64,000 nucleotides of DNA, from positions 19,348 through 83,347 of the forward strand of contig NZ_MIES01000005.1 in NCBI RefSeq assembly GCF_003054965.1, in the 5' to 3' direction. The notes beneath the pieces were generated by a model. That model made no database searches. It saw only the letters and a program-made list of their open reading frames with translations, and was not told where the DNA came from. This DNA comes from Saccharospirillum sp. MSK14-1 (lineage in GTDB: Bacteria > Pseudomonadota > Gammaproteobacteria > Pseudomonadales > Natronospirillaceae). Made by a program: the position numbers and the translations under genes. Below, one piece after another: positions 28,053-37,184 of this stretch; positions within the stretch are counted from its first letter, which is position 1; each line of letters starts with the position of its first letter.

Positions 28053-28115
28053 GGCACGCCTGTGGCTAATATTTGTTCTGATTCTAGGGCCTGACCGGCG
28101 TCGTGCAAAGGGTGG

Positions 28116-28679
28116 TCAGGCAGCGTTCGACAACAACCGGTTTTGACCCTGCACAAACGCATCAACACGCTGCAGCGGAATGTGGTCGCTGGTATCGCGG
28201 CCATACCACAGATCGACCACCCGGCCGTTTTCGTCAATCAAGAAGTCAGCCGGTACCAGGCGGATGTGCGGATTGTTCGGATCGGGACGACCGCCCACCA
28301 TCAAACTGCGCAGGATGCGCGGCAATTTAAACAGCACCGCCTTGAACAACGCTGACGTCGATTGCTCAACGCCGTAGTCGTTATAGATCGCCAACTGCGG
28401 GTCAGCAATCAGCCGGAATGGACGCGGGTGGCGCGCCACATGCTGGCGCACATCCTGATCGGAACAGCTAAAGACAGCCAGAATTTCCAAACCCTGCTGC
28501 TGCCATTGGGCATAACGATGCGTCAGTTCATGCACACGAAAGCTGCAAAACGGGCAGGCCGCATCGCGGAAAAAACTCAGCATGACCCGGCGGCCACGAT
28601 AGTCGCTCAGCCTCACTGGCTGACCGTAGACGTCGGTGACGGCAAAGTCCTGACCGATGCAGGGTGCGTTCAAGCGCAT
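28116..28679 (-). CDS. Peroxiredoxin-like/AhpC-TSA family protein
   Basis: 187 residues from the ATG at 28679, chosen because GAGG lies five bases upstream (MRLNAPCIGQDFAVTDVYG). The thioredoxin-like fold shows VRLSDYRGRRVMLSFFRDAACPFCSFRVHEL, with the redox motif CPFC, then LEILAVFSCSDQDVRQHV and FLIDENGRVVDLWYG. It probably reduces peroxides or disulfides in the cytoplasm. Its upstream region overlaps the promoter area of the divergent membrane protein gene. Confidence 0.85.
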   Translation of the reverse strand: MRLNAPCIGQDFAVTDVYGQPVRLSDYRGRRVMLSFFRDAACPFCSFRVHELTHRYAQWQQQGLEILAVFSCSDQDVRQHVARHPRPFRLIADPQLAIYNDYGVEQSTSALFKAVLFKLPRILRSLMVGGRPDPNNPHIRLVPADFLIDENGRVVDLWYGRDTSDHIPLQRVDAFVQGQNRLLSNAA

Positions 28680-28837
28680 GCAAACCTCGTTAAACATTGC
28701 GTTATTAACCGCCACAATACGCAATTGCCGCAACGTCGGATCGCTGCTGCGTTGGAACGCTCCATTCAAAGGCAGCGGTCGAGTCCACCCAACGGCTTCG
28801 GTTATGCTTGGCGGATGCAAACAGCCGCCCTCCTGCC

Positions 28838-30157
28838 ATGACCTCAACACCCCCATCCCGCCTATCGCGCTGGCGTTTACGCTTGGCCGGCTGGACCTTG
28901 GTTGGGGTTATTTTTCTGGCCATCACCGCTGCGCTCTATGATGCCTGGCCTGCCTGGTCGGCTGGCGCCTTGGTGTGGTTCGCCGCACTCCTGCTGCTGG
29001 GCAGCCTCAAAGGCCCTCAACGCTGGCAGGTCCGCGCCATGTTTGCCACCGGCGTGATTGGCCTCTGTTTGGGCCTGTTACGTGGCGCCGATTGGCTCTA
29101 CCTGCGTCAGGCACTGGACGCCAATCAAACCGTCATCGCCATGCTGATGGGCGTCAGCTTTTTACGGCTGGTCGGCAGCGCACCGGTTGACGGCAGCGAT
29201 GATCGCCCCACCGGTAAAAGCGCGTTGATTCGCACATTGCTCGGCGGACACCTCATCGGCTCAGTCATCAATATGTCGACCATCGCCATTCTCGGCGACC
29301 GATTATCCCAGGCCGGTCGACTCAGTGCTTTGCAAGCGCTGGTTATTTTGCGCGGCTTCAGCACAGCAGCGTTCTGGTCGCCGTTTTTTGCGGCCATGGG
29401 CATTGCCTTGATCAGCGCTCCGGGCGCGCATTTGGCCACGCTGGTGACCGTGGGTTTGCCCGCCGCTGCAGCGGCGTTAGCCTTTACCGTCTGGCAGATC
29501 AGCCGACATCCTGAGGTTGACCATACGCTCGGTTATCCCATGCATCTGGGCTCGCTCTGGCTGCCCATGTTGCTTGCGGTTCTGGTGATGGCGGCGCATC
29601 GATGGTGGCCTGATGTGTCGGTGCTGACGCTGGTCACGATGATCGCCGTGCTGTTTGCCCCGTTGTGGGTGACCCTGCGTCAGGGCCGCGCCGGTGTTGG
29701 CGCTACCCTCGACCACATTCAGCTTGGCCTGCCGCGACTGGGCGGCGAGGTCTCACTGTTTTTGGCCGCCGCGGTGATGGCCGCTGGCGTCGCAGCAACG
29801 CTGGCGTCGTTTAACGTCGAAGTGCGCTTTGAGCATTTCGGTGCCAATCAAGCCTTCGCGGTGTTGGTCATTATGATTGGTCTGGCGATGATCGGCATGC
29901 ATCCGGTCACCACGGTCGCGCTGGCGGGCAGTTTACTGATGCCGGCCATCGACGATCCCAATTTACTCGGGCTGGTGTTTTTAATGAGCTGGTCGCTGGG
30001 CGTGGCGCTGTCGCCATTTTCTGGCATTCAATTGGCACTGCAATCGCGTTATGGCGTCTCCGCCCGAACGCTGTTGCGCCTAAACCGACTGTACGCCCCC
30101 ACGGTGCTGGCCATCGACTTTATCGCCCTGCACGCCTACCAGCTCTGGCTCGCTTAA
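28838..30157 (+). CDS. Polytopic inner-membrane protein, transporter-like
   Basis: 439 residues from the ATG at 28838. A TATGCT box at 28803-28808 supports this start over a TTG at 28808. About 11-12 hydrophobic helices are visible. Features such as ILRGFSTAAFWSPFFAAMGIAL, MIGMHPVTTVALAGSLLMPA and WSLGVALSPFSGIQLALQSRYG have the helix-break character of ion-transporter-superfamily carriers. I recognise no specific family and no substrate can be given. Confidence 0.72.
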   Translation: MTSTPPSRLSRWRLRLAGWTLVGVIFLAITAALYDAWPAWSAGALVWFAALLLLGSLKGPQRWQVRAMFATGVIGLCLGLLRGADWLYLRQALDANQTVIAMLMGVSFLRLVGSAPVDGSDDRPTGKSALIRTLLGGHLIGSVINMSTIAILGDRLSQAGRLSALQALVILRGFSTAAFWSPFFAAMGIALISAPGAHLATLVTVGLPAAAAALAFTVWQISRHPEVDHTLGYPMHLGSLWLPMLLAVLVMAAHRWWPDVSVLTLVTMIAVLFAPLWVTLRQGRAGVGATLDHIQLGLPRLGGEVSLFLAAAVMAAGVAATLASFNVEVRFEHFGANQAFAVLVIMIGLAMIGMHPVTTVALAGSLLMPAIDDPNLLGLVFLMSWSLGVALSPFSGIQLALQSRYGVSARTLLRLNRLYAPTVLAIDFIALHAYQLWLA

Positions 30158-30226
30158 GATGCCGAGCCGTGCCTGAGGTTGTACACTGCCGTCCATTAAC
30201 ACCGGTGCCGAGCGGCGCCGCGGCCT

Positions 30227-30234
30227 AACAAAAA
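30227..30234 (+). promoter_or_regulatory. CA motif (AANAANAA) overlapping a Shine-Dalgarno
   Basis: AACAAAAA runs into the AAGGAAA ribosome-binding site, 10 bp before the ATG of the MetE-family gene. It matches the Hfq/Crc recognition motif and is placed where binding would block initiation. A-rich ribosome-binding sites produce such matches by chance. Confidence 0.3.
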
Positions 30235-30244
30235 GGAAACTCCG

Positions 30245-31387
30245 ATGAAACAGAGCACTGACCGCATTCTCACCACCCATGTTGGCAGCTTGCCACGCTC
30301 GCAGGCGGTGGTGGATGTGCTGATGGCCCGCGAACACGGCGAGGAAACCGATCGCGGCAAATTTGAAGCGGTGGTTGCTGAAGCCGTACGTGAGGTGGTG
30401 AAACTGCAGGCCGAAGCAGGCATCGATGTCATCAGCGATGGCGAGTTGAGCAAGATCGGTTACGCCACCTACATCAAAGATCGGCTTAAAGGCTTTGACG
30501 GTCACCAGGCGCGCAAGGTTGCACTGGATCTGGCCGACTATCCGGAATATCAGGAAAAGATGGCGCTGGTCGCCGGCAAGCAGAGTTTTAAACGTCTGTG
30601 CTGCACCGGCCCGGTCGAAGTGTCGACCACCGAACCACTGGAATTTGATCTGAAGAATTTCAAAAGCGCGGTCGATGGCGCCGGCGTCACCGAGGCCTTT
30701 ATGAACGCGGCCTCCCCAGGCGTGGTTTCTGCGTTTCAGCCGAACCAGTTCTATCCAAGCATTGCCGAATACCTCGAAGCCATCAGCAAAGCGATGCAGG
30801 CCGAATACGAAGCCATTGTCGATGCTGGTTTTATTCTGCAACTGGATTGCCCGGATCTCGCCATGGCGCGCCACACCGGTTTCCAGGATTTGAGCGAAGC
30901 GGAATTCCTGGCACAGGCCGAGTTGCAGGTGGAAGCACTGAATGCCGCCTTGGTGAACATCCCTGCGGAAAAACTGCGCATGCACGTTTGCTGGGGTAAC
31001 TATGAAGGCCCGCACACACACGACATCGACCTGCGCAAAATCATGAACGTGATTTTGAAAGCCAAGCCGTCGGCGATTTTGTTTGAGGCCTCCAATCCGC
31101 GTCACGCCCACGAATGGCAAATCTGGAAAGACACCAAGCTGCCGGACAACAAAATTCTGGTTCCGGGCGTGATTGATTCCACGTCCAACTACGTCGAACA
31201 CCCAGAACTGATTGCCCAGCGCATCACCCAATTCGCCGACATCGTCGGTCGTGAACGGGTGATGGCCGGCACCGATTGCGGTTTCGCCACCTTTGCCGGT
31301 GTTGGCAAGGTCGACTCCAAAATCGTCTGGAAGAAGCTGGCGTCACTGGCCGAAGGCGCGGCCTTGGCGACCAAGCAACTGTTCTGA
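30245..31387 (+). CDS. Cobalamin-independent methionine synthase C-terminal-like protein (MetE/UROD family)
   Basis: 380 residues from an ATG with AAAAAGGAAA upstream. The segment begins TDRILTTHVGSLPRSQAVVDVL, typical of MetE C-terminal-like proteins. The zinc-site pattern is spread as expected: the His of RMHVCWGNYEGPH with Cys of VCWGN, Glu of LFEASNPRHAHEW, and the C-terminal Cys of MAGTDCGFATFAG. It lacks the N-terminal half of MetE. Related stand-alone proteins include methylcobalamin- or CoM-type methyltransferases and betaine/xenobiotic pathway enzymes, so methionine synthesis itself is uncertain. Confidence 0.88.
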   Translation: MKQSTDRILTTHVGSLPRSQAVVDVLMAREHGEETDRGKFEAVVAEAVREVVKLQAEAGIDVISDGELSKIGYATYIKDRLKGFDGHQARKVALDLADYPEYQEKMALVAGKQSFKRLCCTGPVEVSTTEPLEFDLKNFKSAVDGAGVTEAFMNAASPGVVSAFQPNQFYPSIAEYLEAISKAMQAEYEAIVDAGFILQLDCPDLAMARHTGFQDLSEAEFLAQAELQVEALNAALVNIPAEKLRMHVCWGNYEGPHTHDIDLRKIMNVILKAKPSAILFEASNPRHAHEWQIWKDTKLPDNKILVPGVIDSTSNYVEHPELIAQRITQFADIVGRERVMAGTDCGFATFAGVGKVDSKIVWKKLASLAEGAALATKQLF

Positions 31388-31394
31388 TCGATCG

Positions 31395-31423
31395 CAGGCG
31401 CCGGCTCAGTCGGCCGGCGCCTG
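31395..31423. terminator. Strong hairpin between convergent genes
   Basis: CAGGCGCCGGC and GCCGGCGCCTG form an 11-bp perfect stem with a 7-nt loop. It begins eight bases after the MetE-family stop and covers the stop codon of the convergent monooxygenase gene. No T-tract follows, so it may work with other factors or as a 3' stabiliser. Confidence 0.45.
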
Positions 31424-31732
31424 TGCGCGGTCAAACCTACCGTAATCACGCATTACCTGCGCCACTCGCAATCGATAATCCGCAAACACAGACTCTTGTC
31501 CTGCCTGCTGTGCCTGGCGATGATCACTCTGCTCACGCCACAAACGCACGGCGGTTTCATCTTGCCAAAACGACAGCGACAACAATTTGGTCGGCTCGCT
31601 CAAACTCTGAAACCGTTCTATGGAAATAAAGCCCGACTGGGTTATCAGGTACGCGCGTAAATGCTCAGCAGTGGCCAAGTAGTTTTCTTGTTGGCCTTCG
31701 TTGGGCAGCGCTTCGAAGATCACCGCGATCAT
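31406..31732 (-). CDS. Antibiotic biosynthesis monooxygenase (ABM)-domain protein
   Basis: 108 residues with the dimeric alpha/beta-barrel ABM pattern: [66 protein letters not shown], and [13 protein letters not shown]. Such proteins are small cofactor-less oxygenases or quinone-handling enzymes. The ATG overlaps the upstream NIPSNAP stop (ATGA), forming a two-gene operon next to a divergent ArsR regulator. Confidence 0.88.
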   Translation of the reverse strand: MIAVIFEALPNEGQQENYLATAEHLRAYLITQSGFISIERFQSLSEPTKLLSLSFWQDETAVRLWREQSDHRQAQQAGQESVFADYRLRVAQVMRDYGRFDRAQAPAD

Positions 31733-32067
31733 GACGTGGCCTCCGTCAGCCAGTCACAACTTTCCGGCACCGGCGCTAAAAACGTCCGTCGTTCTTCGAG
31801 AATAAAACCTTCGCGCTGGGCAAACTCGAAATTGGCGCGACCTTGCGGATCGGTTCGCAAGCGCGCTCGGTAGGCTTCATAATCGGCCAGACTGGCAAAA
31901 CTGATCAGCCCCCAGGCTTGATAGTTGGTGCCTTCCCAGGGCAGAAAATAACCCAGTAATTGTCCCCCGCAGGCGGGAATAATACGGCCCCAATTGCGTG
32001 CGTATTCGGCGAATTGCTCGCGCTGGGTCGGATCGATGCGATACTCAATTAAACAGCTGATGGTCAT
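31729..32067 (-). CDS. NIPSNAP-family protein
   Basis: 112 residues from the ATG at 32067, chosen because CAGGAG lies at good spacing; an in-frame ATG at 32085 precedes that Shine-Dalgarno. The pattern [68 protein letters not shown] is that of NIPSNAP dimeric alpha/beta-barrel proteins (only short parts are needed: [15 protein letters not shown]). The function is unknown. It is divergently arranged with the ArsR regulator and co-directional with the ABM gene. Confidence 0.87.
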   Translation of the reverse strand: MTISCLIEYRIDPTQREQFAEYARNWGRIIPACGGQLLGYFLPWEGTNYQAWGLISFASLADYEAYRARLRTDPQGRANFEFAQREGFILEERRTFLAPVPESCDWLTEATS

Positions 32068-32121
32068 GGCAAAACTCCTGATCATGGGAGCCGTCAGCCT
32101 AGGTCCTCAGCGTCTGTGTCG

Positions 32122-32139
32122 CTTCGATGATCATCGAAG
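32122..32139. promoter_or_regulatory. 18-bp perfect palindrome, probable ArsR-family operator
   Basis: CTTCGATGATCATCGAAG is self-complementary over all 18 bases and lies midway in the 124-bp gap between the divergent NIPSNAP-ABM operon and the ArsR regulator. A further inverted repeat, CTGACA-N10-TGTCAG (32149-32170), lies between it and the regulator start. Length and symmetry suit a dimeric winged-helix repressor. Confidence 0.6.
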
Positions 32140-32191
32140 TATCGACCACTGACACAGCGCACCCTGTCAGCAACAACGATGAGACCACAGC

Positions 32192-32881
32192 ATGCAACCG
32201 GATATCGCATTACTGGCCGCCGAGATCGGCGACCCCAGCCGCGCCCAAATGCTCACCGCTCTGCTGGGGGGCCAAGCGCTTACAGCGACCGAACTGGCGT
32301 TGTGCGCCGAGATCAGTCCATCCACGGCCAGCAGCCATTTGGCCCGCCTGGAACGCTGTGGTCTGATTCAATTGCGCAAACAGGGTCGGCATCGCTATTT
32401 CGAACTCAGCGGTGCATCGTTGGCCGCGTTATTAGAGCAATTGCTGGCAATATCGGCGGCTCAGGCGCCGACGGTGGCAACCGGCCCCGACGACTTAGCC
32501 TTGCGCTATGCCCGGCTGTGCTATGACCACCTGGCGGGCCAATTGGGCGTGCAATTGCACGACGCGCTGTGCACTCAAGGCCTTATCGACAGCAACGCCG
32601 ACCAGTGTCAGCTCACCACCGCAGGCTCTGCCCGTTTCGCACACTGGGGTTTTGTGGCCCAACGCAGCCGACGTCCGCTGTGTCGTGCCTGTCTGGACTG
32701 GAGTGAACGGCGCAGTCATCTGGCCGGTCAATTGGGGCAATGGATTGTCGAGGATTTACTGCAACGCGGCTGGGCCAAACGCGATCTGCAATCGCGCAGT
32801 CTGAGCTTCAGTACCGCGGGAGAACGTGCGTTTAAACACCGCTACGGCATCGATGACCGTGCCGTGTCTCGATCAGCCTGA
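32192..32881 (+). CDS. ArsR-family winged-helix transcriptional regulator
   Basis: 229 residues. The N-terminal wHTH reads LLAAEIGDPSRAQMLTALLGGQALTATELA, then EISPSTASSHLARLERCGLI and KQGRHRYFELSG. The larger C-terminal part contains RRPLCRACLDWSERRSHLAGQLG, a conserved CxxCxDWSERRxHLAG motif of this ArsR subgroup that probably forms the ligand or metal site. It likely autoregulates and represses the divergent NIPSNAP-ABM pair through the intergenic palindrome. Its 3' end overlaps the convergent VOC gene by 9 bp. Confidence 0.92.
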   Translation: MQPDIALLAAEIGDPSRAQMLTALLGGQALTATELALCAEISPSTASSHLARLERCGLIQLRKQGRHRYFELSGASLAALLEQLLAISAAQAPTVATGPDDLALRYARLCYDHLAGQLGVQLHDALCTQGLIDSNADQCQLTTAGSARFAHWGFVAQRSRRPLCRACLDWSERRSHLAGQLGQWIVEDLLQRGWAKRDLQSRSLSFSTAGERAFKHRYGIDDRAVSRSA

Positions 32882-33304
32882 CTGCGGTCCGCGTTCAAAC
32901 AGTCCGGCAAAATCAGCAAAGCCTTTGACTTCAATCGGGTTGCCGAACGGATCGTAGAAAAACAACGTGGATTGTTCCCCGGCTTGGCCGACATAGCGTT
33001 GGGTTGGTGGTATCACAAAGTCCGTGCCTGCCTGTTCCAAACGCGCTGCCAACGTCTGCCAGTCCGCCAGCGGTAACACCACACCGAAATGTGGCATGGG
33101 CACAGCGACGCCATCGACCTGGCCGGTGTTGCGAGTGGTCCAGACCTCCCCCAGATGCAACGACAATTGATGGCCGTAAAATTCAAAATCGACCCAGGTG
33201 TCGGTCGATCGGCCTTCGGTACAGCCGAGCACGTCGCCATAGAAGCGACGAGCTTCATCCAGATTGGTGACGTTAAACGCCAAATGAAATAAAGATCGCG
33301 TCAT
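32873..33304 (-). CDS. VOC-family (glyoxalase/bleomycin-resistance fold) protein
   Basis: 143 residues. Two beta-alpha-beta-beta-beta modules are visible: FHLAFNVTNLDEARRFYGDVLGCTEGR and FGVVLPLADWQTLAARLEQAG, ending STLFFYDPFGNPIEVKGF. Metal-site candidates are the His of FHLAFNV, the Glu of NPIEVK and His in MPHFGV. It resembles dioxygenase or glyoxalase-like VOC proteins. The function is unknown. Eleven bases separate it from the antiporter gene, which may be co-transcribed upstream. Confidence 0.87.
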   Translation of the reverse strand: MTRSLFHLAFNVTNLDEARRFYGDVLGCTEGRSTDTWVDFEFYGHQLSLHLGEVWTTRNTGQVDGVAVPMPHFGVVLPLADWQTLAARLEQAGTDFVIPPTQRYVGQAGEQSTLFFYDPFGNPIEVKGFADFAGLFERGPQSG

Positions 33305-33315
33305 TTCGAAACCAT

Positions 33316-34305
33316 TCAGCCCACAGGAGAGGCACCACCGCTCAACGCCAACTGAACCAAATAGGTTGTATATGCCAGGTAAATCACCAGCAAAACGCTG
33401 CCCTCTACCCGGTTAATACGACCCTGACGCTTACGCGTGCCGATGCCCATGATCAGCAACAGAACGGTCAGCGCCGTCATCAACACCCAGTCTCGGGTCA
33501 GCACGGCTGACTCGGTTTGCATCGGGCTGATGCTCGCCGCCAGACCAACCACGGCCAAGGTATTGAACAACCCCGAGCCAATCACGTTCCCCAGTGCCAG
33601 GTCGTGCTGGTTTTTACGAATCGCCGCCAGCGATGACGCCAGCTCCGGCAAAGAAGTACCGATGGCAACGACTGTTAAACCAACAATCAGATCGCTGACC
33701 CCGAGATTGATGGCGATTTCCACCGCGCCCCAGACCAGGGCGCGCGAGCTGAGCACCAGACCCACCAAGCCGACGACCAGCCAAAGTAACGCCGCACGCA
33801 GGGTCATGGCGTGGCTGTCTAATTGATCGGTGTATTCGGTTTCGAGCACATCGCCGGGCTGACGCCCCTGCAACACGGACCAACCCATGGTGCCGGCAAA
33901 CAGCAGCAACAGCAGGAAGCCATCCAGCCGCGACAAATCGTTGTCGAGCAATTGCCAGCCAGCAAAGAGGGTGATCATCAACAGGATGGGCAACTCCCGA
34001 CGCACAATGCCGGACTGCACTTGGATGGGGGCAATCACCGCCACCAAGCCCACCACCAAACCAATGTTGGTGATGTTAGAACCGTAGGCGTTACCTAATG
34101 CCAGACCTGGATTGCCATCGGTTGCGGCGATCACCGACACCACCAGCTCAGGTGCCGAGGTGCCAAAACCGACGATCAACATACCGATCAACAACGGCGA
34201 CATTCCGGCGTAGCGGGCCGTTCCAGACGCACCATCGACAAAGCGATCCGCACTCCAGACCAGCACCACCAAACCGATAAGAACCGCCAACCAGGCTAAC
34301 CACAT
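33316..34305 (-). CDS. Calcium/sodium antiporter (CaCA family, YrbG-like)
   Basis: 329 residues, ten predicted helices in two inverted halves. Each half has the alpha-repeat signature: GFGTSAPELVVSVIAA with GNAYGSNITNIGL in the first, and AIGTSLPELASSLAAIRKNQHDLALGNVIGSGLFN in the second. This is the CaCA exchanger core. It probably moves Ca2+ out against Na+ or H+ across the inner membrane. Confidence 0.93.
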   Translation of the reverse strand: MWLAWLAVLIGLVVLVWSADRFVDGASGTARYAGMSPLLIGMLIVGFGTSAPELVVSVIAATDGNPGLALGNAYGSNITNIGLVVGLVAVIAPIQVQSGIVRRELPILLMITLFAGWQLLDNDLSRLDGFLLLLLFAGTMGWSVLQGRQPGDVLETEYTDQLDSHAMTLRAALLWLVVGLVGLVLSSRALVWGAVEIAINLGVSDLIVGLTVVAIGTSLPELASSLAAIRKNQHDLALGNVIGSGLFNTLAVVGLAASISPMQTESAVLTRDWVLMTALTVLLLIMGIGTRKRQGRINRVEGSVLLVIYLAYTTYLVQLALSGGASPVG

Positions 34306-34380
34306 AACGCCCTGCTCCAGAAAAATGAGGCCGTATTAAGCCAGAGGTAACCGCCGTTGAACAGCCGCGGCCCAATGCGC

Positions 34381-34908
34381 TTAGAGTTTGCGCATGGTGA
34401 GCACCACCTGACCGACATCAAAACCGAACTTACTCATATCGGTCACGTTAATCAGGGTATTGGCGTCCACCTGATAGAGCCAGTCATCCATGCTCACGGC
34501 AATGGTACGGCCGCTCGACAAAGGCACCAGCAAGCGGTAATTCATGTTGACGGCGTTGCCGGCATACCGCATTTGCGCGGTGCCTTTCACGTCTCCGGCA
34601 CGGCCGACATAGGAACGCTCACCGTCGCGTTCAAAGCGCCACACCCGCGTCTGGCGTTCGCCATCGCTCCACTGAAACACTTCGTCAAGGACACCGCCGT
34701 CAGCATTCCAGCGGGCGTCGATGGTCGCGGTGAAATGGCGTCGCACTTCGCCACTGCGACTGAATACCACACCCTGAGCTTGCAGAGGGCCATTGAAGAA
34801 TACCAAGGGATCGAAGGTGGGTTCACGATCGGCGTAGTCAGACACCGAGACACCGGCACAGCCGGTCAGCATGATCGCCAAAACGGCAACACTGAGTAAT
34901 CGAAACAC
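34381..34908 (-). CDS. DUF3833-family lipoprotein
   Basis: 175 residues from the GTG at 34908, selected because AGGAG sits seven bases upstream and the first residues form a lipoprotein signal (MFRLLSVAVLAIMLTGC, lipobox LTGC). The mature part (LVFFNGPLQAQGVVFSRSGEVRRHFTATIDARW, later GTAQMRYAGNAVNMNYRL and VDANTLINVTDMSKFGFDVGQVVLTM) matches DUF3833. An ATG at 34983 would overlap the helicase gene and place the signal peptide internally. The function is unknown; it is probably in the outer-membrane periplasmic leaflet. Confidence 0.85.
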   Translation of the reverse strand: MFRLLSVAVLAIMLTGCAGVSVSDYADREPTFDPLVFFNGPLQAQGVVFSRSGEVRRHFTATIDARWNADGGVLDEVFQWSDGERQTRVWRFERDGERSYVGRAGDVKGTAQMRYAGNAVNMNYRLLVPLSSGRTIAVSMDDWLYQVDANTLINVTDMSKFGFDVGQVVLTMRKL

Positions 34909-34967
34909 AAGGACGCTCCTGAACAGATGACGGAGCAGAGAATACGCGCCAGTGCGCGCAACGGATG

Positions 34968-37184
34968 TTAGTCGTCGAGCCATTCCAGCATGGGCCAGGC
35001 CTGAGCCCGATCAAACTGCCGCACCTGACCATCGCGCACAAAACGGATGCTGAGTCGCGTGCCATCATCGTCGAGCAGACGTCCCGCACCGAATTTAGGG
35101 TGTCGTAAACGACGCTGCGGTTCGGTGCTCGGGTCTTCAGCCTGTGGCGCCTGCCAATGAATCTGCAACGCGCTTTGCTGGGCCTTGAGATACCGCTCGA
35201 CGACCTGAGAATTCATCGAGGCTGGCAGACTGACTTCGCTGTGCGATTGCGCCAGAGCTTCAGCCAATGTCCGGCAACCGTCCCAATTCATTTCCTTTAA
35301 AAACGGACTGTCAGGTGTGTCCTGCCGCGTCAGCGGAGTCAGCAGAATGGCCTCATCACGGGCACGGGTGAGCGCCACATAGAGCAGGCGGCGTTCGCTG
35401 TCTTCCGACGCCGGACGACTTAAATCGCCTTCGGGGTGGTAGGGATAGAAACGCGCATTCAGTTCCGGAATCAACACACAGGGCCATTCGCGGCCTTTGG
35501 CTTTGTGAATCGAGGTCAGCGTTACGCCGTTCTGGCCGGAGGCCCGTCGCTGCGCCTGCAACGCGCGCAGTTGATCACCGGCTTCAGCCGCTGGCCACCG
35601 CTGCGCGGCGATAAAGTCGACAAAGGCGGTGACCGTGGCTACCTGGTCGTCGACCTGCTGGGCCGAAAAGGCGTTATCGCGCAGCGCATTCAGATAATCG
35701 GTGCCGATCATCCAGCCGCTGACCAACTCACTGGCGTTCACCCGGCCTTCTTCTGCTCGCTGGATCAAGCGGGCGCGTTCGAGCAATTGGTCGGCCTGAA
35801 AGCTGGTCAGATTCTCCGGCAATGCATTGCGCAGATGCCGGGCGGTGTCATGGGCGACCCCCGCCAGCCGGCTAAGCAGGTCATCAACCACCGCTTTGCG
35901 GATTTTCAGGTAAGGCTGAGTCAGCAAGGTGCGCCACGCCTGGCGTCGTTGTTCTTCGTTGTAGCAACTGAACTCGCCGCTGGCTAAATCGAGCAACACC
36001 CAAAATGGCGACAGCTCAAAGCGTTCCAGAACCGTGCGATGACTCTCCAGCCGATACGGCAGATTCGCCGCCAGCAGTTTCAACTCCAGCCGGGCGCTGT
36101 TGGCCCAGAGCCGGTTAAGCACGGCGATGTCGGTGAGTGGGCGTTCACCCTGCCAGTGACGAATGCAGTCCAGTGCGGCCTGAGCGCTGTCGTCACTGCG
36201 AATTTGCCGCACTCGGGTGTTGGCTGTACTGGCGTGCGAAAAACACAAGGTCGAGGCCGCGGTGCGATCTGCACCGGCCTGAATCAAATGGTTGGCCAGC
36301 AGCGACAATTGATGGCCGTAACGGAAGGTCCAACTCAGTTGGTAATCCTGCGGGTCCGCGAACTGCTGCTGGAAGGCTTCGGTCAGCAAAGACGGCTGAG
36401 AGCCGCGAAATTCGTAAATGGTCTGGTCCGGATCACCGACCACCATCACTTGACCGCGCCCGCCGTGGAGGATGTCCAGCAACGCTTGCTGAATTGGGTT
36501 GATGTCCTGATATTCGTCGACCAGAATTTCGTCCATATGGCCGGCAAAGCGCTGCGCGACGTCTGGCTTGGCGATCAAACACCGCACCGGGTCGTACAGT
36601 AAATCGGCGAAGGTCAGCCGACGCTGATCGGCGCGCCACTGTTCAAACTGCGCAAACACGTCGATAAAAATCCGACAGACTTTGGGCAGGCCGCTTTGCT
36701 CAAAGACTTCAGCCGGACTCGCCAGACTGCTCTTCACCAGCTCAAAATAATTCAGCGCTGGCTCGACCCATTTTTTCTTACGACTGAGGATGTCTTCGGC
36801 TTGTTCCTCGTCCACCGCTGCCGCGCGCAGCAAGCGCCACACCACCGGCTCAATTTGAGCGTCATTGAGTAAATCCCAATGCACCGGCGGCAGGTCACCG
36901 TCGTGCACCAGCCGTTGCAGAATGCGATACCCCAACGAATGAAAGGTGCGCACTTCGGGCAGTGTCTGCTGGGGTTGCTCGCTCGCCAGACGCCGTGACA
37001 CGTCTTGCTGTGCCGCCTTGTTGTACATCAGCACCAGCAGGCGGCGCGGATTGGCGCCCTCGTTTAAACGACGCGCTAAATAGGCCGTCAGTGTCGAGGT
37101 TTTACCGGAGCCGGCAACCGCCACGATGCGGGCGTGGCCGGCCGGATGTGCAATGATGGCGAGTTGTTCGTCGGTGAAGTGCAT
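34968..37184 (-). CDS. UvrD/Rep-type superfamily 1A DNA helicase
   Basis: 738 residues. Motif I is VAVAGSGKTSTL (Lys28), motif Ia TFHSLGYRIL, motif II ILVDEYQDINPIQ, motif III GDPDQTIYEFRGS, motif V LTSIHKAKGREWP and motif VI LLYVALTRARDEAIL. The C-terminal 60 residues (RRLRHPKFGAGRLLDDDGTRLSIRFV) resemble the UvrD/PcrA C-terminal tudor-like domain that contacts RNA polymerase. It is a stand-alone 3'-5' repair helicase paralogue, distinct in sequence from canonical UvrD. Confidence 0.93.
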   Translation of the reverse strand: MHFTDEQLAIIAHPAGHARIVAVAGSGKTSTLTAYLARRLNEGANPRRLLVLMYNKAAQQDVSRRLASEQPQQTLPEVRTFHSLGYRILQRLVHDGDLPPVHWDLLNDAQIEPVVWRLLRAAAVDEEQAEDILSRKKKWVEPALNYFELVKSSLASPAEVFEQSGLPKVCRIFIDVFAQFEQWRADQRRLTFADLLYDPVRCLIAKPDVAQRFAGHMDEILVDEYQDINPIQQALLDILHGGRGQVMVVGDPDQTIYEFRGSQPSLLTEAFQQQFADPQDYQLSWTFRYGHQLSLLANHLIQAGADRTAASTLCFSHASTANTRVRQIRSDDSAQAALDCIRHWQGERPLTDIAVLNRLWANSARLELKLLAANLPYRLESHRTVLERFELSPFWVLLDLASGEFSCYNEEQRRQAWRTLLTQPYLKIRKAVVDDLLSRLAGVAHDTARHLRNALPENLTSFQADQLLERARLIQRAEEGRVNASELVSGWMIGTDYLNALRDNAFSAQQVDDQVATVTAFVDFIAAQRWPAAEAGDQLRALQAQRRASGQNGVTLTSIHKAKGREWPCVLIPELNARFYPYHPEGDLSRPASEDSERRLLYVALTRARDEAILLTPLTRQDTPDSPFLKEMNWDGCRTLAEALAQSHSEVSLPASMNSQVVERYLKAQQSALQIHWQAPQAEDPSTEPQRRLRHPKFGAGRLLDDDGTRLSIRFVRDGQVRQFDRAQAWPMLEWLDD

